64,000 nucleotides of DNA from CAG-238 sp963601575 (GTDB lineage: Bacteria > Bacillota > Clostridia > Peptostreptococcales > Anaerovoracaceae): positions 1 to 64,000 of the forward strand of contig CAVCFO010000007.1 in assembly GCA_963601575.1 (NCBI GenBank), in the 5' to 3' direction. Both the position numbers and the translations under genes were made by a program. This document shows positions 27,890-37,231 of the stretch, piece after piece. Position 1 is the stretch's first letter, and each line of letters starts with the position of its first letter. The notes under the pieces were generated by a model. That model saw nothing but the letters and a program-made list of their open reading frames with translations, did not search any database and had not been told where the DNA came from.

Positions 27890-28375
27890 ATGGCTATAGA
27901 AAAGGTAAGAGAATATTTCAAACAATTCGGAATCGAAGATAAAATCATGGAATTTGATGTTTCCAGCGCAACGGTGGAGCTGGCGGCGCAGGCCGTAGGA
28001 GTCGAGGGCGCGAGAATTTGCAAGACCATATCCTTCAAGGACGAGGCCGATGGCTGCATCCTGGTTCAAACCGCAGGAGATACCAAAATAGATAACAGGA
28101 AGTTTAAGGACACATTCGGCATCAAGGCAAAGATGCTTTCGCCTGCGGAAGTACTGGAATACACGGGGCATGCCGTCGGCGGAGTTTGCGCCTTCGGAAT
28201 CGAGAATCCAAAGGTAAGGATATATTGCGACGAATCGCTGAAGCGCTTCGATACGGTTTTTCCGGCCTGCGGAAGCTCAAACAGCGCTATCAAATTTAAT
28301 CTTGACGAGCTTTTCCGCTATTCGAAGGCGGAAGGCTGGATTGATGTATGCAAAATCCCGCAGCCTGAGGCATAG
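27890..28375 (+). CDS. YbaK/EbsC-type aminoacyl-tRNA deacylase
   Basis: A 161-residue protein of the YbaK/ProX editing family, which hydrolyses mischarged tRNA such as Cys- or Ala-tRNA(Pro). Family features seen: the strand-helix start VREYFKQFGIEDKIMEFD, then ICKTISFKDEADGCILVQTAGDTKIDNRKFKD with the catalytic-type Lys, and GHAVGGVCAFGIENPKVRIYCDESL. AAGGAG precedes ATG. The last codons form the left arm of a terminator hairpin. Exact substrate not deducible. Confidence 0.88.
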   Translation: MAIEKVREYFKQFGIEDKIMEFDVSSATVELAAQAVGVEGARICKTISFKDEADGCILVQTAGDTKIDNRKFKDTFGIKAKMLSPAEVLEYTGHAVGGVCAFGIENPKVRIYCDESLKRFDTVFPACGSSNSAIKFNLDELFRYSKAEGWIDVCKIPQPEA

Positions 28376-28396
28376 CGCCCTGCGGGGGATTTTTTT
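28352..28396 (+). terminator. Terminator overlapping the end of the ybaK-like gene
   Basis: AAATCCCGCAG (28353-28363) pairs with CTGCGGGGGATTT (28380-28392) with a two-base bulge, followed by a T7 tract (28390-28396). The left arm is inside coding sequence, so translating ribosomes could weaken it and couple ybaK translation to read-through into yitT. Confidence 0.6.
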
Positions 28397-28413
28397 GAAA
28401 GGACAGATGCAAA

Positions 28414-29286
28414 ATGACTCTTGATAAGAAGAAAAAAATAAAGAGCGAATTGATAATGTTTGTGAGCCTGACGGCTTCTTCGGCGCTGGTTGCATTTAAC
28501 CTGAAGAGCTTCGTGCAGACGGGCGGGCTGTTCCCGGGCGGATTCAGCGGACTGACGCTCCTATGTCAGCAGATTTTGAGCAATTTCTTCAATATAAATG
28601 TCCCATATTCTGCGATTTATATGCCGCTAAATCTGATTCCTGCATATATCGGATTCAAGTATATAGGCAAGAAATTTACGATCTATTCGTTCTACCTGGT
28701 ATTTCTGTCCAGCCTTTTGACGGATGTTTTTCCGTCGATTACGATCACATATGACATTTTGCTCATTGCGGTTTTCGGCGGGCTCATCCAGGGAGCGGCG
28801 ATCAGCATCGCACTCATAAGCGGTGCGAGCGGCGGCGGCACGGACTTCATCGCCATATATTATTCCGAAAAAAAGGGCATAGATGTTTGGAATTATGTCC
28901 TGCTGGGCAATGTAATAATCCTTACGACCGCAGGAATCCTCTTCGGATTTGACAGGGCACTGTATTCGATAATTTTCCAGTTCACATTCACGCAGGTGGT
29001 TTCTGTTATGTTCAAGCGCTACCAAAAGGATACGCTTTTCATCATCACCGACCAGCCGACGGCGATATATGGCAAAATCAGCGAGCTCACGCACCACGAT
29101 GCGACACTTATCGAGGGCCGGGGCTGCTACGAAGGCGCAGAACGTCATATCCTCTACTCCGTAGTGGGCAGAGAACAGGTTGACAAGGTCATCAGCGCCA
29201 TCAAAGAGATCGACCCGCATGCCTTCATCAATGTTATAAATACGGAGCAGATAAACGGAAAGTTCTATCGTCCTCCGACAAAGTAA
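28414..29286 (+). CDS. YitT family membrane protein
   Basis: A 290-residue protein with about five membrane helices in the first 190 residues (for example LFPGGFSGLTLLCQQIL and ILLIAVFGGLIQGAAISIAL) and the family signature GASGGGTDFIAIYYSEKKG. A soluble DUF2179 domain of about 80 residues follows (FIITDQPTAIYGKISELTHHDATLIEGRGCY). The function of the family is not established; DUF2179 has a ferredoxin-like ligand-binding fold. GAAAGGACA precedes ATG. Confidence 0.9.
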   Translation: MTLDKKKKIKSELIMFVSLTASSALVAFNLKSFVQTGGLFPGGFSGLTLLCQQILSNFFNINVPYSAIYMPLNLIPAYIGFKYIGKKFTIYSFYLVFLSSLLTDVFPSITITYDILLIAVFGGLIQGAAISIALISGASGGGTDFIAIYYSEKKGIDVWNYVLLGNVIILTTAGILFGFDRALYSIIFQFTFTQVVSVMFKRYQKDTLFIITDQPTAIYGKISELTHHDATLIEGRGCYEGAERHILYSVVGREQVDKVISAIKEIDPHAFINVINTEQINGKFYRPPTK

Positions 29287-29301
29287 GCAAGGAAAAAAGA
29301 A

Positions 29302-31275
29302 ATGGAGTTCAAACTACATTCCGAATACAAAATGATGGGAGACCAGCCGGAGGCGGTGGCCAGACTTGCCGCGGGGATCGCGGAAGGCAGGAAATATCAG
29401 ACTTTGATGGGCGTGACGGGGTCCGGCAAGACCTTTACGATGGCGAATCTGATCCAGCAGGTGCAGAAGCCGACGCTGGTGATCTCCCATAATAAGACGC
29501 TGGCAGCGCAGCTTCACGGCGAGTTTAAGGAGTTCTTCCCCGAGAACGCAGTGGAGTATTTTGTCAGCTACTACGACTATTACCAGCCGGAGGCATACGT
29601 GCCATCCACTGACACATATATAGAAAAGGATTCCGATATCAACGACGAGATCGAAAAGCTCAGGCACTCGGCAACGGCGGCGCTTTCGGAGCGCAGGGAT
29701 GTAATCATCGTTGCATCGGTTTCGTGCATTTACGGCCTTGGTAGCCCATTCGACTACGAAAACCAGATGCTTTCGCTGCGTCCGGGCATGGAGAAGCCCC
29801 GCAAGGATATTTTGCGCAGGCTTGTGGACATACAATATGTCCGAAACGACATGGCATTTGAACGGGGCAGCTTTCGCGTGCGTGGAGATGTGATCGACAT
29901 CTATCCTGCGGGGGCAGAATCGGCCGTGAGGGTCGAGCTTTTTGGCGACGAAGTCGAAACTATCAAAGAAATAAATCCTATCACAGGAGAAATCATTGGC
30001 CTCCGAAACCATATCGCGGTTTATCCTGCGTCACACTATGTAACATCTCCTGAGAAGATGGAAAAGGCGATAGAAACCATAGACGCAGAGCTTATAGAGA
30101 GAGTTCAGTGGTTCAAAGACAGGGGAAAACTCTTAGAAGCACAGCGAATCGAGCAACGGACAAGATATGATCTTGAGATGCTACGCGAGGTGGGAAGCTG
30201 CAAGGGTATCGAAAACTACTCGCGGCATCTCAACGGAATGCCGCCGGGGAGCAGACCTTATACCCTCATAGACTATTTCCCGGATGATTTTTTGATTATA
30301 ATAGACGAGTCCCATGTTATGCTGCCCCAGCTTCGGGCAATGTATGCGGGGGATCGCTCTCGAAAATCATCGCTTGTGGAATACGGCTTTCGCCTGCCAT
30401 CGGCGCTTGACAACAGGCCTCTCAGGTTCGAGGAATTCGACGCGCTCACCAAACAAATTGTATTTGTCAGCGCGACGCCTGCCGCATACGAAAAAGAGGT
30501 TTCCGGCGGCATAAACGCAGAGCAGATCATAAGGCCTACGGGACTTTTGGATCCGCCGATAGAAGTTGTTCCAACGGATGGTCAGATCGACCATCTCATC
30601 GGAGAGATCAACAAGGTGACGGAGCGGGGCGAGCGGGTTTTGGTAACGACCCTGACAAAGAAGATGGCAGAAAGCTTGACGGACTACCTCAAAGGGGTAA
30701 ATATAAAAGTACGATATCTTCACTCCGAGGTGGATACGCTGGAAAGAATGGAGATCATCCGCGATTTGCGCCTCGGAGTTTTCGACGTCCTGGTGGGAAT
30801 AAATTTGCTCCGGGAGGGGCTGGATATTCCGGAGGTTTCGCTTGTGGCAATTTTGGACGCGGATAAGGAGGGGTTCCTCAGAACCGAGACCTCGCTCATC
30901 CAGACCATCGGCAGAGCCGCCAGAAATGCAGATGGCAGAGTAATCATGTACGCCGACAGGATCAGCTGCGCCATGGGCGATGCGATCAAGGAAACCGAAA
31001 GACGGCGCAAGATCCAAGACGAATATAACAAGGCAAACGGCATTACCCCTGCGAGCGTAAAAAAGTCCGTTCGCGCGGTTATCGAGGCTACAAAGGCTGC
31101 GGAGCCTGCAGCGGAGTTTTACGAGGGAAAAAGCCCGCTGGAGCTTACAAAGAAAGAACTGAAAGACTATCTGAAAAAATTGGACAAAGAAATGAAGCAG
31201 GCAGCCGCAGACTTGCAATTTGAACGGGCGGCCGAGCTTCGTGACCGGATCTTTGAATACAAAGTAAGACTGTAG
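29302..31275 (+). CDS. uvrB: Excinuclease ABC subunit UvrB
   Basis: Damage-verifying helicase-like subunit of nucleotide excision repair. The 657-residue protein has Walker A GVTGSGKTFTMANL, the beta-hairpin region YFVSYYDYYQPEAYVP, DESHVMLPQ, helicase motifs V and VI (GINLLREGLDIPEVSLVAILDADKEGF, QTIGRAARN) and a C-terminal UVR domain (LDKEMKQAAADLQFERAAELRDRIFEYK) that contacts UvrC. It is followed by uvrA, the usual Firmicute order. Confidence 0.97.
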   Translation: MEFKLHSEYKMMGDQPEAVARLAAGIAEGRKYQTLMGVTGSGKTFTMANLIQQVQKPTLVISHNKTLAAQLHGEFKEFFPENAVEYFVSYYDYYQPEAYVPSTDTYIEKDSDINDEIEKLRHSATAALSERRDVIIVASVSCIYGLGSPFDYENQMLSLRPGMEKPRKDILRRLVDIQYVRNDMAFERGSFRVRGDVIDIYPAGAESAVRVELFGDEVETIKEINPITGEIIGLRNHIAVYPASHYVTSPEKMEKAIETIDAELIERVQWFKDRGKLLEAQRIEQRTRYDLEMLREVGSCKGIENYSRHLNGMPPGSRPYTLIDYFPDDFLIIIDESHVMLPQLRAMYAGDRSRKSSLVEYGFRLPSALDNRPLRFEEFDALTKQIVFVSATPAAYEKEVSGGINAEQIIRPTGLLDPPIEVVPTDGQIDHLIGEINKVTERGERVLVTTLTKKMAESLTDYLKGVNIKVRYLHSEVDTLERMEIIRDLRLGVFDVLVGINLLREGLDIPEVSLVAILDADKEGFLRTETSLIQTIGRAARNADGRVIMYADRISCAMGDAIKETERRRKIQDEYNKANGITPASVKKSVRAVIEATKAAEPAAEFYEGKSPLELTKKELKDYLKKLDKEMKQAAADLQFERAAELRDRIFEYKVRL

Positions 31276-31348
31276 ACTATAGATTGCAGCATTTCAATAA
31301 GAATGCGACTCTGAGAAGAGCGCAAACCATAACATAGAAGGAGAACAA

Positions 31349-34180
31349 ATGTCAAAAGACATAATCATAAAGGGAGCGAACGAGAACAACCTAAAAAATC
31401 TCGACATTGTGATTCCCAGAGACAAGTTAGTGGTGCTAACAGGGCTTTCTGGCTCTGGCAAGTCTTCCCTTGCCTTTGACACGATTTACGCCGAAGGGCA
31501 GAGACGATATATGGAGAGCCTTTCTTCCTATGCAAGACAGTTCCTCGGACAGATGGAAAAGCCGGACGTGGAGTATATCGAGGGGCTTTCTCCGGCGATT
31601 TCCATAGACCAGAAGACCACGAACCGCAACCCACGTTCCACGGTAGGCACGGTGACGGAAATTCACGACTATCTGAGGCTGCTTTATGCCCGAATCGGAA
31701 AACCTCACTGTCCGGTGTGCGGAAAACCCATAGCCAGCCAGTCGGTAGACCAGATGGTAGACGCGATTATGAACTTTGAAGAGGGCGCAAAACTCATGAT
31801 CCTTGCTCCGGTGATTCGCCAGCGCAAGGGAACCCACGAGAAGATTATCGAAAGAATCCGTAAAGAAGGCTTTACGAGAGTTCGGATAGATGGCGAGATT
31901 TATCTCTTGGACGAAGACGAAATCAAGCTTGAAAAGACCTTCAAGCATACAATAGAAATTGTGGTGGACAGAATCGTAGTAAAACCAGGTCAGGAAAGCA
32001 GAATTGCAGAGGCCTGCGAGCTTGCAATCGCCCAGGGAGACGGGCTCTGCGAGGTGATCGGGGATTTCTACGACAGGCATTACGAAAAGACCTTCAGCAC
32101 AAAGCTTGCCTGTCCGGAACACGGCGTCAGCGTGGAGGAACTAGAACCGAGAATGTTCTCATTCAATGCGCCTTTCGGAGCCTGCCCCGACTGCAACGGG
32201 CTGGGATTTACGCAAAAGCTGGATCCGAAACTTTTGATCGACGAGAGCCTGAGCATAGACGAGGGAGCGCTTCAGCCAATATTTGGCACCATGGAGTTCA
32301 GCGGATTTTATCGCCAGCTTGTGGATGCACTCATCAAGGCTCACGGGGTAGATTCTTCAAAGCCCCTCTGCGATTTGCCCGAATCGTTCAAAAAAGAGCT
32401 TTATTACGGAACAGGGGATAAGCACCTCGTATACGATTATGTAAGCAGGAGCACCGGCAGCGTTTCACATCAGGACAGACCATTCGAGGGAGCGATAATA
32501 AATATCGAGCGCAGGTACAGAGAGACTACCTCGGACTATTTCAAGGAAAAGATGGCAAAATATATGGTCGTTCGTGAGTGCCCAAAGTGCCGCGGCAGAA
32601 GGCTCAAACCCGAGATTTTGGCGGTTACGGTAGGGGGCAGGAACATCGCAGAGCTGTCGGAAATGTCCATAAAGGAAGCACTTGAATTTGTAGAAGGACT
32701 TGAGCTTTCCGAAAAAGATCAAAAAATCGCTTATCAGATTTTGAAAGAGATACGGGCAAGGCTTAATTTCCTGGTGGATGTGGGGCTTGACTATCTCACG
32801 CTCAGCCGAACGGCGGCGACCCTTTCCGGCGGCGAGTCCCAGAGAATCCGGCTTGCGACTCAGATAGGTTCCGGTCTTGTAGGGGTGCTTTATATTCTTG
32901 ACGAGCCGAGCATTGGGCTTCATCAGAAGGACAACGAGAAACTTTTGCAGACCCTAAGACACCTGACGGACATCGGAAACACCCTGATCGTGGTGGAACA
33001 CGACGAGGATACAATGTATGCGGCAGATCACATCGTAGACATTGGCCCGGGAGCCGGCATAAACGGCGGCGAGCTTGTGGCACAGGGAACCGTCGATGAC
33101 ATAAAGGCGTGCAAGGAATCCCTGACAGGGCAGTACCTTTCCGGAGCGAAAAAAATATTTGTACCAGAAAAAAGGCGCGAGGGTAACGGCGAGAAGCTCC
33201 TAATACGAGGCGCTCGTGAAAACAATCTCAAAAATATCGACGTCGAGATCCCTCTGGGCAAATTCGTTTGCGTCACGGGAGTTTCAGGCTCCGGAAAGAG
33301 CAGTTTGATCAACGAAATCCTTTATAAAGGGGCGGCGAGAGTAACAAACAGATTGCAGGAAAAACCGGGAGACTTTGATGAGATCCTCGGCCTCGAAAAC
33401 ATCGACAAGGTCATAGACATCGACCAGTCGCCCATTGGAAGGACTCCGCGTTCAAACCCTGCAACCTACACGGGAATGTTCAATCATATTCGGGACCTGT
33501 TTGCAAGCCTTCCCGAGGCAAAGCTTCGGGGCTACCAAAAAGGGCGTTTCAGCTTTAACGTAAAAGGGGGCAGATGCGAGTCCTGCGGCGGCGACGGGAT
33601 CATATGCATAGAAATGCACTTTCTGCCGGACGTATACGTGCCTTGCGAGGTCTGCAAGGGCAAAAGATACAACCGTGAGACATTGGAAGTCAAATATAAA
33701 GGAAAAAGTATCTTCGATGTACTTGACATGAGCGTCAAAGAGGGAGTAGAATTTTTCCGTAATGTGCCGTCGATCGCAAGACACCTCGAAACTCTCGATC
33801 AGGTAGGGCTTGGCTATATCAAGCTCGGACAGCCCTCCACACAGCTATCTGGGGGAGAGGCGCAGCGTGTCAAATTGGCTTCGGAGCTGACAAAGCGAAG
33901 TACGGGAAAGACCCTGTATATTCTGGACGAGCCAACCACGGGACTTCATTTTGCAGATGTGGACAAGCTGCTTGCCGTCCTTGACAGGCTTGTGGATGCC
34001 GGCAACACGGTGGTGGTTATCGAACATAACCTTGATGTAATAAAGCGTGCAGACCATATTATCGACCTCGGCCCAGACGGCGGAAGCCGGGGCGGGAGGA
34101 TCGTTGTAACGGGAACGCCGGAAGAAGCAGCTAGGTGCAGCGAATCATATACCGGACAATTTTTGAAAAAGTTGCTATAG
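31349..34180 (+). CDS. uvrA: Excinuclease ABC subunit UvrA
   Basis: Damage-sensing ABC ATPase of nucleotide excision repair. The 943-residue protein has two ATPase halves: Walker A GLSGSGKSSLAFDTIY and GVSGSGKSSLINEILY, with ABC signatures LSGGESQRIRLA and LSGGEAQRVKLA. Zinc-binding Cys pairs are present in CPVCGKP, CPDCNGLG, CPKCRGRRL and CESCGGDGIIC ... CEVCKGKRY. AAGGAG precedes ATG. The end of uvrA is followed after 44 bp by pncB, which has its own ribosome binding site. Confidence 0.97.
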   Translation: MSKDIIIKGANENNLKNLDIVIPRDKLVVLTGLSGSGKSSLAFDTIYAEGQRRYMESLSSYARQFLGQMEKPDVEYIEGLSPAISIDQKTTNRNPRSTVGTVTEIHDYLRLLYARIGKPHCPVCGKPIASQSVDQMVDAIMNFEEGAKLMILAPVIRQRKGTHEKIIERIRKEGFTRVRIDGEIYLLDEDEIKLEKTFKHTIEIVVDRIVVKPGQESRIAEACELAIAQGDGLCEVIGDFYDRHYEKTFSTKLACPEHGVSVEELEPRMFSFNAPFGACPDCNGLGFTQKLDPKLLIDESLSIDEGALQPIFGTMEFSGFYRQLVDALIKAHGVDSSKPLCDLPESFKKELYYGTGDKHLVYDYVSRSTGSVSHQDRPFEGAIINIERRYRETTSDYFKEKMAKYMVVRECPKCRGRRLKPEILAVTVGGRNIAELSEMSIKEALEFVEGLELSEKDQKIAYQILKEIRARLNFLVDVGLDYLTLSRTAATLSGGESQRIRLATQIGSGLVGVLYILDEPSIGLHQKDNEKLLQTLRHLTDIGNTLIVVEHDEDTMYAADHIVDIGPGAGINGGELVAQGTVDDIKACKESLTGQYLSGAKKIFVPEKRREGNGEKLLIRGARENNLKNIDVEIPLGKFVCVTGVSGSGKSSLINEILYKGAARVTNRLQEKPGDFDEILGLENIDKVIDIDQSPIGRTPRSNPATYTGMFNHIRDLFASLPEAKLRGYQKGRFSFNVKGGRCESCGGDGIICIEMHFLPDVYVPCEVCKGKRYNRETLEVKYKGKSIFDVLDMSVKEGVEFFRNVPSIARHLETLDQVGLGYIKLGQPSTQLSGGEAQRVKLASELTKRSTGKTLYILDEPTTGLHFADVDKLLAVLDRLVDAGNTVVVIEHNLDVIKRADHIIDLGPDGGSRGGRIVVTGTPEEAARCSESYTGQFLKKLL

Positions 34181-34224
34181 GCGAAATTGCAACTGAGAGA
34201 CAAAACACACGGAGGAAATCCAAA

Positions 34225-35658
34225 ATGAAAGAAAAAATGAACCTGACGATGCTGACGGATTTTTATGAAATCACCATGGCAAACGGATATTTTCAGTCAG
34301 GAATGGCAGAAGACATCGCATATTTTGATATGTTTTTCAGGAGGGTGCCGGACGGCGGCGGATATGCCATCATGGCGGGGCTTGAGCAGCTTATAGCCTA
34401 CCTCAAGGATCTAAAGTTTACGGACGAGGATATAGAATATCTCCGGGGCAAAGATATGTTTTGCGAGGAATTTCTCGAATATCTGAGGGACTTCGAGTTT
34501 AAGTGCGACGTCTGGGCGGTGCCGGAGGGAACGCCTATTTTCCCGCATGAGCCCATAGTAACCGTCAGAGGGCCTGTTATGCAGGCGCAGTTCATCGAAA
34601 CAATGGTGCTTCTTTGCATCAACCATCAGAGCATGATTGCCACGAAGGCAAACAGAATCGTAAGAGCCGCGCAAGGCAGAGCGATTATGGAATTCGGCTC
34701 GAGGAGAGCCCACGGGGCGGACGCGGCGATACTCGGGGCGAGAGCCGCATATATCGGAGGCTGCGCGGGAACCGCCTGCGCGATTGCCGACAGAGACTAC
34801 GGAATCGCGGCGCTGGGAACCATGGCGCACAGCTGGGTGCAGATGTATCCGGATGAGTATTCCGCATTCAAAAAATATGCCGAGATCTATCCGCAAAATT
34901 GCGTTTTGCTGGTGGACACATATAACGTGCTAAAATCCGGAGTTCCGGCGGCAATTCGGGTCTTCAAGGAAATGAAGCCTGCCACCATGGGAATCAGAAT
35001 CGACTCCGGCGACGTTGCTTATTTGACCAAAAAAGCTCGCAAGATGCTTGACGATGCCGGGCTAAATGACTGCAAAATCGTGGTTTCAAACTCCCTTGAC
35101 GAGTATATCATCCGCGACGTTATCCTTGAGGGGGCGTGTATCGACTCCTTCGGCGTTGGCGAAAGACTGATAACAGCAAAATCAGAGCCCGTATTCGGCG
35201 GGGTTTACAAGCTGGCGGCTCTGGAAAAAGACGGAGTGCTGACACCGAAGATCAAGATTTCCGAAAACGTAGAAAAGATTACAAACCCAGGATTCAAGGG
35301 GCTCTACAGGCTTTATAGCAAGGCGACCGGAAAGGCGCAGGGCGACGTAATGACGATCGCAGGAGAAACCATTCCGGAGCAGGATGAATACGAAATTTTC
35401 GATCCAAATGCAGTCTGGAAGAAGACCATCGTAAAGAATTACAGGGTAAGAGATCTTCACGTTCCGATTTTTGTTAATGGAAAATGCGTTTACGAAAGCC
35501 CGTCCATCGAGGAAATCAAGGAATATTGCAAGGCACAGGTGGCCACGCTTTGGGACGAGACTCTGAGACTCGAAAACCCGCAGACCTACTATGTCGACCT
35601 TTCACAGAACCTTTGGGACATGAAAAACAGACTTCTCAGAGAACATTCCGGAAAGTAA
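34225..35658 (+). CDS. pncB: Nicotinate phosphoribosyltransferase
   Basis: Makes nicotinate mononucleotide from nicotinate and PRPP for NAD salvage. A 477-residue protein. It begins with NLTMLTDFYEITMANGYF, has FGSRRAHGADAAILGARAAYIGGCAGTA with the substrate Arg/His residues, AHSWVQMYPDEYSAF, and RIDSGDVAYLTKKAR. The start at 34225 is chosen because GGAGG (34211) is correctly spaced; a longer reading would extend back into uvrA. NAD supplied here would also serve LigA encoded upstream. Confidence 0.95.
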   Translation: MKEKMNLTMLTDFYEITMANGYFQSGMAEDIAYFDMFFRRVPDGGGYAIMAGLEQLIAYLKDLKFTDEDIEYLRGKDMFCEEFLEYLRDFEFKCDVWAVPEGTPIFPHEPIVTVRGPVMQAQFIETMVLLCINHQSMIATKANRIVRAAQGRAIMEFGSRRAHGADAAILGARAAYIGGCAGTACAIADRDYGIAALGTMAHSWVQMYPDEYSAFKKYAEIYPQNCVLLVDTYNVLKSGVPAAIRVFKEMKPATMGIRIDSGDVAYLTKKARKMLDDAGLNDCKIVVSNSLDEYIIRDVILEGACIDSFGVGERLITAKSEPVFGGVYKLAALEKDGVLTPKIKISENVEKITNPGFKGLYRLYSKATGKAQGDVMTIAGETIPEQDEYEIFDPNAVWKKTIVKNYRVRDLHVPIFVNGKCVYESPSIEEIKEYCKAQVATLWDETLRLENPQTYYVDLSQNLWDMKNRLLREHSGK

Positions 35659-35737
35659 GCTCATAAGAATAGAAGTTCAGTAGATTGATCTCAAAAGATT
35701 TTATTATCTTAAAATATAAAGAGAGATAGGAGAAGAA

Positions 35738-37084
35738 ATGAATAACAAATTGACAGGCAAACAATATGCTTTGGTTGCGTCCATGCTTTTCGGAATGTTT
35801 TTCGGGGCAGGCAACCTCATCTTTCCGATCATACTCGGCGCAAAGGCAGGGGAAAGCCTCGTTCCGGCGCTGCTAGGTATGCTTATCACGGCGGTGGGAA
35901 TGCCGCTCCTTGGCATCGTGGCGCTGGGAGTTTCCAGAAGCAGCGGGCTGATGCAGATGTCCGGCAGGGTCTCGAAGGGCTATGGCTACTTTTTTACCTG
36001 CGCGCTTTATCTTACCATCGGGCCGTTCTTTGCTATCCCAAGATGCGCGGCGACATCATTTACAATGGGTATCGAGCCTCTTATCAGCGGAAACGAAACA
36101 CTGGCGCAGGCGATTTTCACAACGCTCTTTTTCGCGGCGGTGCTCTTCTTTACGCTAAGGCCGTCGAAGATTATGGAGTCCGTCGGCAAGTACCTGAACC
36201 CGATTTTTCTCGTATGCCTCGGCATTTTGATGGTTGCGGCGCTTCTTTCACCAACGGAGGCGATTTCTGAGGTTCCGGTAAACGAAAGCTATGCGGAAAG
36301 CGCTTTCGCCACGGGCTTCCTGCAGGGCTATGACACGCTGGACGCTCTGGCATCACTGGCGTTTGGAATCATCGTTATCAATGTAATAACCGGAATGGGA
36401 ATCAAGGAGCCGGGAGATATTGCAAAGAGCACAATCAAAGCCGGAATTTTCTCCATGATACTCATGACATTTATTTATGCAATTATAGCCATTGTAGGTG
36501 CTCAGAGCTACGGACTGTATGCCGATCAGCTTTCCGATCCGTCATTCAACGGCGGAACTGCCTTTGCGATTATTGCACGGCACTATCTTGGGAGTGCGGG
36601 AATGATTATACTCGCGCTTACGGTTACCTTCTGCTGCATGAAGACGGCAATCGGACTTGCCACATCCTGCGCGGACACTTTCTCTGAGATTTTCCCAAAT
36701 TCCATGTCCTATCGCAATTGGGCGATTTTCTTCACGGCGTTCTCGCTGCTGGTGTCAAACATCGGACTTTCAAAGATTATTTCTTTCTCGGCTCCGGTGC
36801 TGTACTTCCTGTATCCGCTTGCCATCGTTTTGATTCTGCTTTCGATTTTCGGGAAATGCTTCGGAAACGCAAGAGCTGTCTATGTTTGCGGGATCTCATT
36901 TACGATGATCGCGGCGGTGCTTGACCTTTGCAGGGTAAGCGGGCTTGCGAGCGTGCAGGGAATCGTGGAATGGGCGTCGGGCTGGCTGCCGTTCTATTCC
37001 TTGGGTCTTGGCTGGCTGGTGCCGGGAATTGCCGGAACAATCGTAGGACTTATCGCAGCAAAATTTACAAAGAAAAACGCATAG
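35738..37084 (+). CDS. brnQ: Branched-chain amino acid carrier BrnQ
   Basis: Sodium-coupled importer of leucine, isoleucine and valine. The 448-residue protein has about twelve hydrophobic helices and LIVCS-family marks: GMFFGAGNLIFPIILGAKAG near the N-terminus, TIGPFFAIPRCAATSFTMG, and GILMVAALL. TAGGAG precedes ATG. The upstream 79 bp contains AT-rich sequence with a TTGATC box at 35685 but a poor -10 spacing, so I do not call a promoter. A bidirectional terminator separates it from the - strand genes. Confidence 0.95.
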   Translation: MNNKLTGKQYALVASMLFGMFFGAGNLIFPIILGAKAGESLVPALLGMLITAVGMPLLGIVALGVSRSSGLMQMSGRVSKGYGYFFTCALYLTIGPFFAIPRCAATSFTMGIEPLISGNETLAQAIFTTLFFAAVLFFTLRPSKIMESVGKYLNPIFLVCLGILMVAALLSPTEAISEVPVNESYAESAFATGFLQGYDTLDALASLAFGIIVINVITGMGIKEPGDIAKSTIKAGIFSMILMTFIYAIIAIVGAQSYGLYADQLSDPSFNGGTAFAIIARHYLGSAGMIILALTVTFCCMKTAIGLATSCADTFSEIFPNSMSYRNWAIFFTAFSLLVSNIGLSKIISFSAPVLYFLYPLAIVLILLSIFGKCFGNARAVYVCGISFTMIAAVLDLCRVSGLASVQGIVEWASGWLPFYSLGLGWLVPGIAGTIVGLIAAKFTKKNA

Positions 37085-37167
37085 AGCGTATAAAGATCGT
37101 ATAGGTCTAAATAAAAAAGTCAAGCCAAGTGAAATGAAACCAAGAAAAATAAAGTAAAGAAAAATAT

Positions 37168-37214
37168 AAAAGCCTTTGGAAGCTGCGGTTATAGCGAAGC
37201 TCTCAAAGGCTTTT
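37168..37214. terminator. Bidirectional terminator between brnQ and the DHHW gene
   Basis: An 11-bp stem AAAAGCCTTTG/CAAAGGCTTTT (37168-37178 with 37204-37214) encloses a 25-nt loop with further pairing. A and T runs on both sides make it usable from both strands for these convergent genes. Confidence 0.8.
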
Positions 37215-37231
37215 GTTATGACCCCATGCGC

